From Dehalococcoidia bacterium (GTDB lineage Bacteria > Chloroflexota > Dehalococcoidia > Bin125): a DNA stretch of 64,000 bases. Below the pieces are notes generated by a model. It was not told the DNA's origin. It worked only from the letters and a program-made list of their open reading frames with translations, and did not search any database. A program made the position numbers and the translations under genes. This document shows positions 48,780 through 56,376 of the stretch, piece by piece. The stretch is from positions 248,001 through 312,000 of the forward strand of contig JAJDTU010000013.1 in NCBI GenBank assembly GCA_022826965.1, given 5' to 3'. How positions within the stretch are numbered: the first letter of the stretch is position 1; each line of letters opens with the position of its first letter.

Positions 48780-50245
48780 CAGGCCGACATCCCGGCGCCT
48801 GGCTGCATCTGCGTGCCGCCAACCGTGATGCCCGACACGAGCACCGTCGGGATACCGACGCCGACCGGCACCGATTGCCCGGACTTGCCGCAGGTCCACC
48901 GCCCGTCCGACATCTGCAGGTCGTGGCCGACGCCGGTAACCCTTGAGAGCACATCGGGGCCGTTGCCGATCAGGTTGACGTCGCGAATCGGGGCACTGAT
49001 CTGACCGTTCTCAATCAGGTACCCCTCGGTGACGGAGAACACAAAGTCGCCGTTGGTGATGTTGACCTGGCCCCCGCTGAACGCCTTGCAGAAGATGCCG
49101 TAGTCAACGCTCCTGACCAGGTCGTCCGGATCGTCCTGTCCGGCGGTCATATACGTGTTGGTCATCCTCGGCATCGGCGAATGGCGGAAGGACTGCCGCC
49201 GTCCATTGCCGGAGGGAGCGACGCCGAAGTGATCCGACGAAATGCGGTCCTGCATGTACGCCGCGAGTTGCCCGTTCTCGATGAGCAGATTGTGGCCTGC
49301 GACCTCGCCCTCGTCATCGACGTTGACCGAACCGCGAGAGAGATTGAGGGTTGCGTCGTCGATCACCGTGACGAGTTCAGACGCGACCGCCTGACCGATC
49401 CGGTTCGAGTAGTTGGACGTCTCCTTGCGGTTGAAGTCCGCTTCGAGCCCATGCCCGACGGCCTCGTGCAGGAGGATGCCAGAGTCCCCCGCCGCCAGCA
49501 CAACCGGGAACGTGCCAGCCGGAGCTTCGCGTGCTTCCTGTTGCAACACAGCCTGGCGGGCGGCTTCTTCGGCCAGCGACTCGGGCGAGTGATCGTCGAA
49601 GTACGTCACTCCCATCCGGCCGCCCCCGCCCCAGCGGGCGTTGCGGCGTTCTCCGTCGATCTCGGACAGGCACGACACGTTGAAGCGCAGCAGCGGCTGA
49701 TAATCGGCGACCATGCGGCCGTCGCTGCGGACGATCAGTACGCGTTTCTCCTCGTCGACCATCGACGCGTCAACGCGGGCAATGCTCGAATGCCAGGCTC
49801 GAGCTGCCTGATCGGCGCGGCGCAGCAGTTCAACCTTGTCGGCCAGCGGTGTGGACGTGCTGGGCGAGGCGATCGCGTATCGATCGGCGGGATACGACTC
49901 GGCGGTCACGTCGACCGGGTCCGTGCCCGTCGTGCCATGCGCGATCTGCGCGGCCGTGGATGCCGCGCGGCGCATTGCATCGAGCGAAAGGTCTTCGGTG
50001 TACGCGTAGCCAATCGCATCGCCCTCGACGACGCGGATGCCAACGCCCTGTGAGAGGGAAGCCTGGGTCGACTTCACCTGCTGATCCTCGAAACTGAGCG
50101 ATCCGGATCGCCTGTGCTCGAAGTACAGCTCGGCGAACGACCCGCCACGCTCCAGCGCCGAAGCAAGGACTGATTCGGCCGCCGCCTCATCGACGCCCAA
50201 CTGCACGGAATAGAAGCCGATCACGTCGGCCGGGGTGTCGCTCAT
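48779..50245 (-). CDS. tldD: TldD-type zinc metalloprotease
   Basis: A 488-residue catalytic partner of TldE. The zinc motif HEAVGH is at 260-265, followed by the family-typical GLEADFN, DDATLNLSRGSVNVDDEGE and SGNGRRQSF, and a cysteine in the C-terminal DGRWTCGKSGQSVPVGVG segment. SLSFEDQQVKSTQASLSQGVGIRV near 49-72 is the conserved N-terminal region. The start at 50245 follows GAGAGG; the open frame upstream is a reading of the 30-bp repeat and is not part of the gene. Cytoplasmic. Confidence 0.93.
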   Translation of the reverse strand: MSDTPADVIGFYSVQLGVDEAAAESVLASALERGGSFAELYFEHRRSGSLSFEDQQVKSTQASLSQGVGIRVVEGDAIGYAYTEDLSLDAMRRAASTAAQIAHGTTGTDPVDVTAESYPADRYAIASPSTSTPLADKVELLRRADQAARAWHSSIARVDASMVDEEKRVLIVRSDGRMVADYQPLLRFNVSCLSEIDGERRNARWGGGGRMGVTYFDDHSPESLAEEAARQAVLQQEAREAPAGTFPVVLAAGDSGILLHEAVGHGLEADFNRKETSNYSNRIGQAVASELVTVIDDATLNLSRGSVNVDDEGEVAGHNLLIENGQLAAYMQDRISSDHFGVAPSGNGRRQSFRHSPMPRMTNTYMTAGQDDPDDLVRSVDYGIFCKAFSGGQVNITNGDFVFSVTEGYLIENGQISAPIRDVNLIGNGPDVLSRVTGVGHDLQMSDGRWTCGKSGQSVPVGVGIPTVLVSGITVGGTQMQPGAGMSA

Positions 50246-50277
50246 GTGGATGCCTCTCGAGGTGCCGGGCAGGCACT

Positions 50278-50355
50278 GCTCCGGACGAGCGGAGCTATTC
50301 GCGTGTCGCTCCGCTTGAGCGGAGCTGTTCCGGTATCGCTCCGCTTGAGCGGAGC
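50278..50355. repeat. 30-bp tandem repeat of hairpins (three units)
   Basis: Units at 50278-50295, 50308-50325 and 50338-50355 with a period of 30 bp. Units 2 and 3 are identical 18-bp inverted repeats, GCTCCGCT and AGCGGAGC around TG; unit 1 has GCTCCG/CGGAGC with a changed centre. Units 2 and 3 lie inside the end of the CoA-transferase gene, where they encode the repeated peptide QLRSSGA(I/T).E; unit 1 lies in the gap to tldD. Confidence 0.85.
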
Positions 50356-51509
50356 TGGGCGATCTCCTCAACGCTATAGCCGCACTCGGTCAGAATCGAA
50401 TCAGCGTCGGCGTTCAACTCAGGAGCGCGACCCTGCACGGCGCCCGGTGTGGCCGCGAACCTCCACGGCAATCCGGTGACTCGGCGCATCCCGAAGCGCG
50501 GGTCGTCAATCTCGGTCAGATAGCCGTTCGTCCAGACCTGTTCAGAGGCCTCGACGTCGGCGTAGCTGTTGACCGGCGCCGCAGGAATGTCCGCTTGGCG
50601 TAGGCGGCGCAGCCACTCATCCCGATCCGCCGCGGCAAAGCATGCTTCGAGCAACGCCTCGAGTTCGTCGGTGTGCGTCATCCGCGACGCCGCGGTGGCG
50701 AATCGCTCATCGGACTCCCACTCCGGGTGCCCCATCAATCCGCAGAGCGCGCGCCAGTTCTTCGGATCCACGACGCCGATTACGAGCCAGCGACCATCGG
50801 AGGCTTCATAGAACGTGAACGTTGGCATCCGTCGGCGCCGCATGTGCGGCTGTTGACCGTCCTTGAGGTAACCGGTGATGTAGACCGACTGCAGGGCGAT
50901 CTGAGAGCCGAGCAGCGAGACATCGACCTGTTGCCCCTGCCCCGTGTCCTTGGCCGCGATCAGCCCGGCCAGCATTGCGATACACGCCTGCATCGCGCCG
51001 ACCTGATCGGCGAAGCCGCCCGGCAACGTGCGCGGCTCCTCCTCTGAGCCAAGCGCTTGCAGCGTCATCACGCCGCCAGTGGCCTGACCGATCACGTCGT
51101 AGCCCGGCTCGCCGGCCTGTGGCCCCTCTGAGCCAAACGCGGAGGCGGACACCATGACAATCCCCGGATTGCGCGCGCGGAGCTTCTCGTAACCCAGGCC
51201 GAGACGGTCCATGACGCCGGGGCGGTAGTTGTCGATCACGCCATCGCATCGCTCGGCCATGCGCAAGGCGGCGTCGACCGCTGCCGGATCGCGCAGGTTG
51301 AGGACAATGGAGCGCTTGCCACGGTCATGAGCCTCGAAGTATCGCGAGAACCCGTCCCCGGACATGTCGGAAGCGCGACCGGGATCGCCGCCCGGCGGTT
51401 CGACCTTCCAGATCTCCGCGCCCAGATCGGACAGCATCACCGTGGCGTAGGGACCCTGTTGATAGCGAGTGAAGTCGAGGATCCGATATCCGTCGAGCGG
51501 TCCCTGCAT
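50295..51509 (-). CDS. CaiB/BaiF family (class III) CoA transferase
   Basis: A 404-residue enzyme moving CoA between carboxylic acids. LDGYRILDFTRYQQGPYATVMLSDLGAEIWKVEPPGGD opens it in several typical pieces, RSIVLNLRDP and CDGVIDNYRPGVMDRLGLGYEKLRARNP lead to the middle, and GYDVIGQATGGV has the aspartate expected to form the acyl anhydride. The last about 20 residues are two copies of a decapeptide encoded by the 30-bp repeat, beyond the normal family end. Its start is 54 bp from the divergent small gene, with overlapping -10 boxes. Substrate unknown. Confidence 0.92.
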   Translation of the reverse strand: MQGPLDGYRILDFTRYQQGPYATVMLSDLGAEIWKVEPPGGDPGRASDMSGDGFSRYFEAHDRGKRSIVLNLRDPAAVDAALRMAERCDGVIDNYRPGVMDRLGLGYEKLRARNPGIVMVSASAFGSEGPQAGEPGYDVIGQATGGVMTLQALGSEEEPRTLPGGFADQVGAMQACIAMLAGLIAAKDTGQGQQVDVSLLGSQIALQSVYITGYLKDGQQPHMRRRRMPTFTFYEASDGRWLVIGVVDPKNWRALCGLMGHPEWESDERFATAASRMTHTDELEALLEACFAAADRDEWLRRLRQADIPAAPVNSYADVEASEQVWTNGYLTEIDDPRFGMRRVTGLPWRFAATPGAVQGRAPELNADADSILTECGYSVEEIAQLRSSGAIPEQLRSSGATRE

Positions 51510-51547
51510 GATGGCGTCCCGTTGCCCCGAAAGAGTCGTTTCGTCGC

Positions 51548-51557
51548 AGGATAGCCT
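51548..51557. promoter_or_regulatory. putative bidirectional -10 element (AGGATAGCCT)
   Basis: TAGCCT on the plus strand (51552-51557) ends 6 bp before the ATG of the 87-residue gene; TATCCT on the minus strand (51548-51553) serves the CoA transferase with a leader of about 33 bases. Near-identical to 21370-21379. Confidence 0.55.
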
Positions 51558-51563
51558 TGGCCC

Positions 51564-51827
51564 ATGCCACCCCGGGTTCGCCTGACCACCGAGGAATCAG
51601 AACGCCTGGACTCGCTGCTGTCCCTGGTTGCGGGGCGACGAGACGACTTTCCCACCGACGCATCTGCGTCGGACCAGGCCTCCTGGATTGCTGATCGCTA
51701 TGCGGGCGAGTCCCCGTTGACGATCAACCTGATCACCCTGCTGCTCTTCGAGCACGGCGTGCATCGCTCCGTCGACCAGGTATCTCGAGACCTCGCTATC
51801 CTGCGCGGGGACACGGACCACGAATAG
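51564..51827 (+). CDS. Small conserved-looking protein of unknown function
   Basis: An 87-residue cytoplasmic protein that I do not recognise. It is mostly helical and charged: RLTTEESERLDSLLSLV at the start, SDQASWIADRYAG in the middle and a LITLLLFEHGVHRSVDQVSRD helix near the end. No cysteines and no membrane segment. The coding case rests on the -10 box exactly 6 bp before the ATG, codon use like its neighbours, and 14-bp spacing to the next gene on the same strand. Confidence 0.65.
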   Translation: MPPRVRLTTEESERLDSLLSLVAGRRDDFPTDASASDQASWIADRYAGESPLTINLITLLLFEHGVHRSVDQVSRDLAILRGDTDHE

Positions 51828-51841
51828 CGGAAGGAACCGAG

Positions 51842-52234
51842 ATGGCACTCGACACAGCGGACATCGTTGAGATCCTGCAGCTGGCGGCTCGCTACAACCA
51901 TGCGATCGACTACGGAGACCCCGAGGCCTGGGCCGGCACGTTTTCCGAGGATGGCGTCTTCAACGGCGGCCCCGAGCCGGTGACCGGCCACGAGGCGCTC
52001 GCTCAGTTTGCCGGCGGCTTCGAAACCAGGATGGGTGGTGCGAGGCACTGGACGAATAACCATGTCGTTGACGGCGATGGCGACGACGCCACCCACAGTT
52101 GCTATCTCAACCTGATTCAGACCAAGGACGGCGGCAGCAGCGTGATCACGGGGCGCTACGACGACAAGCTCCGCAAGGTCGACGGACAGTGGCGCTTCAC
52201 CGAGCGGAACGTGACGCCGGACGCGAAGGGCTAG
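51842..52234 (+). CDS. SnoaL-like / NTF2-fold protein
   Basis: A 130-residue cone-shaped NTF2-like protein. DIVEILQLAARYNHAIDYGDPEAWAGTFSEDGVF is the hallmark start of the SnoaL_4-like family, then TGHEALAQFAGGF, HWTNNHVVDGDGDDATHSCYLN and KVDGQWRFTERNV. Members include dehydratases, isomerases and ring hydroxylase beta-like subunits; without a partner gene the role cannot be fixed. GGAAGGAACCGAG precedes the ATG. The gene ends before a strong hairpin at 52255. Confidence 0.88.
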   Translation: MALDTADIVEILQLAARYNHAIDYGDPEAWAGTFSEDGVFNGGPEPVTGHEALAQFAGGFETRMGGARHWTNNHVVDGDGDDATHSCYLNLIQTKDGGSSVITGRYDDKLRKVDGQWRFTERNVTPDAKG

Positions 52235-52254
52235 TTCTCAACAAACGGACACAC

Positions 52255-52316
52255 AAACGCGCCCTCTGCTTGCTCGCCGTCTTCCTGCGGATCGGCGGGT
52301 GCGAGAGGGCGCGTTT
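52255..52316. terminator. Long hairpin between convergent genes (probable two-way terminator)
   Basis: Perfect 13-bp arms AAACGCGCCCTCT (52255-52267) and AGAGGGCGCGTTT (52304-52316), with a further CGCCG/CGGCG pairing inside the loop. The arms end in AAA/TTT, so each strand shows a short U-run. It lies 21 bp after the SnoaL stop and 22 bp before the LysM gene stop. Confidence 0.75.
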
Positions 52317-52337
52317 GGCGCGTCTCGTAGCTGGAAT

Positions 52338-53543
52338 CTACTCCGGTTCCAACTGATCCTCTTCGTCACCGGCGGTTCCGGCGCCTTGGGACTCGAGTAG
52401 ATCTTCGTTTTCGCCAACGGCGGCTGACTCTGCTGTCGTGGTCTCGGCGCTCGTCTGGACCGCGGCCTGCTGCGTCGTCAGCGAAACACCGGGCGTCGCC
52501 CCCTGGTAGCCAACCGGAACCAGCAGCGTGTCTCCGACAAAGATCAGGTTGGCGTCGGCGATACCGTTGAGGGCCATGATCGCTTCGACGGTCGTGTCGT
52601 TCGCCTCAGCGATCGCGGCAAGGCTGTCGCCCTCATCAATCGAGACCGGGGCAATCGTGTGCCAGTTGCTCAGCTCGTCGGTCAGCGGCGGGCTGTCGGT
52701 CGACGCTGAGGTGATGGCGGTCGAACCCGCACCCTCGGCAGCGGTTTCGCCGGCATCGGAGGCGGCTGCAGGCGCCGCAACGACTTCCTCGGCGAAGCCA
52801 ACCGGAATCTGCAGTTGCTGGCCCACGGCGAGCAGCTCAGGATCGGTGATTCCGTTCAACGTGGCGATGGCTGAGATGGTCGTGCCATAGTTCTGCGCGA
52901 TCAGCCAGAGCGTCTCGCCGGGCAGGACCTGGATCGTTTCGATCTCTGTCCATGCGGCGAGCCGAGCAGCCGGGGTAAGCGATGACGGGTCAACCTCGGC
53001 CTCTCCGGCTGCGGCGGCGGCCTGAGTCGCGCCGCCATCGGACGCGGCGGCGACGGTTGTTGTACTCGCGGTGGCCGACGAGGTCGAACTGACGGCAGCG
53101 GTCTCGGCCGCCGGCTCGGCGCTGGTAGCGACTGCCGATTTGACCGGTTCGGCAGCCACGACCTGCACTTCTTGCGTAACCGCCTCGGCGGGAGTCGTGG
53201 TCACGCGGGTGACGGTCGGCACGGGGGCGTCGTTGCTACCGAACAACTGCCAGGCGATCACCGCGGCCACGGCGGCCGGAACAATGATTGCCAGACCGAC
53301 GATCGTCCAGGCGCGCCGGCGCGACGCACGCATGTCGGGATCGCCAGTCTCGCCCATGACATCGTCGTCGCTGACGGCGTAGTCGTAGGGATTGGCGAAC
53401 GGCGAGGTCGGTTCGGTGGACACCCGATCAACATCGCCGTCCGCGATCGGCGGATCGTACGGCGTGTCAGTTCGCTGCGTGTCCGATGGCTTCGCCACGT
53501 GCGGATTGAACGAACCCGACGAGGCGGCTTCCTGCAGGGACAT
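52338..53543 (-). CDS. Membrane protein with two LysM domains
   Basis: A 401-residue protein: a polar cytoplasmic N-terminus of about 75 residues, a membrane helix at about 78-98 (IVGLAIIVPAAVAAVIAW), an Ala/Thr/Ser/Val-rich spacer, and two LysM domains at about 205-248 (VLPGETLWLIAQNYGTTIS... LQIPVG) and 302-346 (IDEGDSLAAIAEANDTT...LLVPVG). An acidic tail closes it. LysM domains bind the glycan of peptidoglycan. No catalytic domain is present, so a wall-anchoring or scaffold role is likely. Confidence 0.88.
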   Translation of the reverse strand: MSLQEAASSGSFNPHVAKPSDTQRTDTPYDPPIADGDVDRVSTEPTSPFANPYDYAVSDDDVMGETGDPDMRASRRRAWTIVGLAIIVPAAVAAVIAWQLFGSNDAPVPTVTRVTTTPAEAVTQEVQVVAAEPVKSAVATSAEPAAETAAVSSTSSATASTTTVAAASDGGATQAAAAAGEAEVDPSSLTPAARLAAWTEIETIQVLPGETLWLIAQNYGTTISAIATLNGITDPELLAVGQQLQIPVGFAEEVVAAPAAASDAGETAAEGAGSTAITSASTDSPPLTDELSNWHTIAPVSIDEGDSLAAIAEANDTTVEAIMALNGIADANLIFVGDTLLVPVGYQGATPGVSLTTQQAAVQTSAETTTAESAAVGENEDLLESQGAGTAGDEEDQLEPE

Positions 53544-53597
53544 CCCGGTCTCCCAACCGAGTCGCCCCGCCGCTGAGGTTGCCCGAAGGCGCGTCGC

Positions 53598-54386
53598 TTA
53601 GCGGAACTTCGCCGGGCGCTTCCCAAGGAAGGCGGCGATCGCTTCCGCATGCTCCGGTGTCTGCATTGCCCACTCTAGCGCCTCACCCTCGCGCCGTTGC
53701 ACCAATCCGATATTGCTTTCCAGTTGATTTTGCGAAAACAGCGATTTCACACGGCGCATGATCGAGTCGGGATTCTCCGCCAACTGCTCACCGAGCGCGA
53801 CGGCGCGGTCGATCAGTTCGTCATCGGGCGCGACATCGCGCACGAGGCCCGCCTCGAGCGCTTCCTGCGCGCCCACGAATCGCCCGGTCAGGCACCAGTC
53901 GAGCGCTCGGCCCACGCCGACGAGTCGTGGCAGCAGCGTCGTTGAGGCCGCTTCAGGAAGCAGACCCATCTTCACGAAGCGGAAACCGAACTGAGCGCTC
54001 TCTCCCGCGATCCGGAAGTCGAACGGCAGAATGGTCGTCACGCCGACGCCGACGGCGTAGCCGTGGACCGCCGCGATGATCGGCTTGCTCTCGGTGCAAA
54101 ATCCCGTCCAAGTCTCGTCGTGCTCGTCGGCCCGACCGGCGCGGCGCGATGCATCGCCGGTCTTCACATCCTGCTGCTGCTGTTGCAGGTCGAGACCGGC
54201 ACAGTAGGCTCGGCCATTGCCAGCGAAGACAATCGCGGCGACTTCAGGATTGTCGTTGAAAGTGACGACGGCGTCGCGTTCCTCGGCGGCCATCGCCTGG
54301 CTCCAGGCATTGAGCTTCTCGGGCCGATTCTTGCGAATGATGCCCACCGCTCCGCGCTGTTCGACTTCGATCAACTCGTAGGTCAT
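53598..54386 (-). CDS. Enoyl-CoA hydratase/isomerase family protein
   Basis: A 262-residue crotonase, the third in the window. IIRKNRPEKLNAW and GNGRAYCAGLDL give the CoA and oxyanion site. The first hydratase glutamate is replaced (GVGVTTILPFDF) and the second position reads FRFVKMGLLPEAAST, a pattern seen in delta3-delta2-enoyl-CoA isomerase-like and PaaG-like members. Isomerase activity is thus more likely than hydration. AGGAACGG precedes the ATG. It diverges from the LysM-M23 gene across 152 bp. Confidence 0.88.
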   Translation of the reverse strand: MTYELIEVEQRGAVGIIRKNRPEKLNAWSQAMAAEERDAVVTFNDNPEVAAIVFAGNGRAYCAGLDLQQQQQDVKTGDASRRAGRADEHDETWTGFCTESKPIIAAVHGYAVGVGVTTILPFDFRIAGESAQFGFRFVKMGLLPEAASTTLLPRLVGVGRALDWCLTGRFVGAQEALEAGLVRDVAPDDELIDRAVALGEQLAENPDSIMRRVKSLFSQNQLESNIGLVQRREGEALEWAMQTPEHAEAIAAFLGKRPAKFR

Positions 54387-54527
54387 CGGACAATCCGTTC
54401 CTGAGATCCACGCGCCGGGTCCTGTTGCGGGTCACGCCAGTTGCCGTAACGCAGCGGGTTACGTCACCCGAGAGGAAGTTATCACTCCCTTGACGTTGCC
54501 CCGCTCTGGCGAGCGTTCTCTGGTGCA

Positions 54528-54533
54528 TAGAGT
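54528..54533 (+). promoter_or_regulatory. putative -10 box (TAGAGT) of the LysM-M23 gene
   Basis: TAGAGT, five bases, then the ATG at 54539; no ribosome site. Less regular than the N6 cases but consistent with a leaderless start. Confidence 0.3.
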
Positions 54534-54538
54534 GACAT

Positions 54539-56365
54539 ATGCGCCGCACCGCAGGCCTCCTGGCGATCCTGACGACAGCGTTGGTCGTGGGTGTCCTCGG
54601 GCTCTGGAGCGACTCCGCGCCCTGGCAACGGGCCAGCGCCGACACCTACACGATCCAACAGGGCGACACCCTCTGGGACATCGCCAACCGCCTGCAGATC
54701 GGCATGTCGGTGCTCCTCGCGCTCAACGAGGAAATCACTTCCCCGAACAGCATCTACGTGGGCCAACACATCCAGGTGCCGGATAACGTCGCGGTTCAGC
54801 AGCCAGGCACACCGTCGACCCAGACGGCAGCCGTGGGAACCAGGTCCGGATCGGGCAACGCTGGAATCGGCCTGACAATCGTCTATGTGATTCAGGCCGG
54901 CGACACACTGAGCGAGATCGCTGAGGCTCATGACACTGACACAGCGACGGTCATCGAGCTGAATCCGGGCCTGAATCCGAACCTGCTCTGGGTCGGCGAC
55001 GAGATAGTCGTACCCAGCGGATCGGCACTACCCACGAGCCAGGGGTCGGGGCAATCGCAACCGACGCTCAACGCGGGGATCAGTACTCCCCGGCCGGGGC
55101 CCGATTCCACGCAAACGATCGAGTACGTCGTCCAGGCGGGAGACGGACTGTGGAACATCGCGGACGACGCCGGCATCTCGCTGGAGACGCTGAGGGCCCA
55201 CAACCCGCAGCTCGGGTCCGATGTGCTCCATCCCGGCCAGATCGTCTATGTCCCCGTCCCCGATTATCGAGCGCCGGCGCTCGATCCCTCGGAAGCTGGC
55301 GGCGGGTTGACCGACGTATACATCGTTCGACTCGGTGACAACGCCAGCACGATCGCGGCGAGCTTCGACCTGACGCTCAAGGAGCTCAGCCAGCTCAACG
55401 GCGGCATCAACCTCTCCATGATCTACCAGGGGCAGCGGCTCACCGTTCCCTGGACCGGCACGGCGATCATCGCCCCAGCGGGAACAGTGCCGGCTGTCGA
55501 GGTCCGGCGTCGAACGTACGTGGTCGAAACCGGAGATAACTTCACCAGCATCGCCGAACGGCACGGTCTCTCCCTGGAAGAGCTGCGTGCCGTCAACCCG
55601 CTCAAGGCAAACGACCTGTTGGTCATCGGCGAAACGCTGTTCCTGCCAGGTGCGATCGATCCACCCGTCGTAGCTGAGGAACGCATGCTGTGGGACGGCG
55701 ACCTCGTCCAGTACGCCGCTGCCACGCTCGGCGTCACGCCGCACACCTTGCTGGCAAACCACGGCTGGGTTGAGCCCGGTCAGTGGCTGGATTCCGGTAC
55801 GGCCTGGAGACTCCCGCTGCGCGAGGGGCTGCTGGTCACAGTGCAGCGGGGCGACACCCTGCGAGCGATCGCCAACCGTCACGGAGTCGAGATCGAAGAC
55901 ATCCTGGCTGACCCGACCAACGGTGTTGACGATCCGAACGCGATCGTGATTGGCCAGGAGATCATTGTTCCGCTCGCGGTTCCCGACTTCGCCTGGCCGG
56001 CGCAGGGCGAGTTGACTGATCCCTTCGGTCTCTGCCGCAGTTGGGACTGCTCCTACCGCCACAAGGGCCTGGACATTGCGCTCGACACCTATGAACCACT
56101 CGTGGCGGCGGCCGACGGCATCGTGACGTTCGTTGGCGGCGACGAGTGGTTCGGGCTTGGCTGGTACGTGGAGATTGACCATGGCAACGGCTGGCTCACC
56201 GTTTACGGACACCTGATTGAGTTCGCCGTCTGGCAGGGGCAGACGGTCAGCCAGGGCGAAGTGATCGGGTACAACGGGAACACCGGTCACAGCACCGGCC
56301 CGCACCTGCACTTCGAGGTGCAACACAACGACTGGTACGTCGATCCATTGGTCGTCTTGCCCTAG
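54539..56365 (+). CDS. Secreted multi-LysM M23 family peptidoglycan peptidase
   Basis: A 608-residue secreted protein. A signal sequence or anchor occupies about 1-25, then come seven LysM repeats starting with YTIQQGDTLW, YVIQAGDTLS, YVVQAGDGLW, YIVRLGDNAS, YVVETGDNFT, a degenerate LWDGDLVQYA and VTVQRGDTLR. The C-terminal M23 domain has HKGLDIA and HLHFEV as zinc ligands and ends in VDPL. It should bind glycan strands and cut peptide cross-links. Two cysteines in LCRSWDCSY may form a disulfide. Few M23 enzymes carry this many LysM units. Confidence 0.92.
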   Translation: MRRTAGLLAILTTALVVGVLGLWSDSAPWQRASADTYTIQQGDTLWDIANRLQIGMSVLLALNEEITSPNSIYVGQHIQVPDNVAVQQPGTPSTQTAAVGTRSGSGNAGIGLTIVYVIQAGDTLSEIAEAHDTDTATVIELNPGLNPNLLWVGDEIVVPSGSALPTSQGSGQSQPTLNAGISTPRPGPDSTQTIEYVVQAGDGLWNIADDAGISLETLRAHNPQLGSDVLHPGQIVYVPVPDYRAPALDPSEAGGGLTDVYIVRLGDNASTIAASFDLTLKELSQLNGGINLSMIYQGQRLTVPWTGTAIIAPAGTVPAVEVRRRTYVVETGDNFTSIAERHGLSLEELRAVNPLKANDLLVIGETLFLPGAIDPPVVAEERMLWDGDLVQYAAATLGVTPHTLLANHGWVEPGQWLDSGTAWRLPLREGLLVTVQRGDTLRAIANRHGVEIEDILADPTNGVDDPNAIVIGQEIIVPLAVPDFAWPAQGELTDPFGLCRSWDCSYRHKGLDIALDTYEPLVAAADGIVTFVGGDEWFGLGWYVEIDHGNGWLTVYGHLIEFAVWQGQTVSQGEVIGYNGNTGHSTGPHLHFEVQHNDWYVDPLVVLP

Positions 56366-56376
56366 CCGAAGCCCGG

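Noticed and set aside
50278-50355. CRISPR array
   Set aside because: Units are hairpins with only 12 bp between them, identical between units and partly coding; no variable spacers or cas genes.
54490-54495. TTGACG as a -35 box for the LysM-M23 gene
   Set aside because: The nearest plausible -10 is 32 bp away, too far for pairing.
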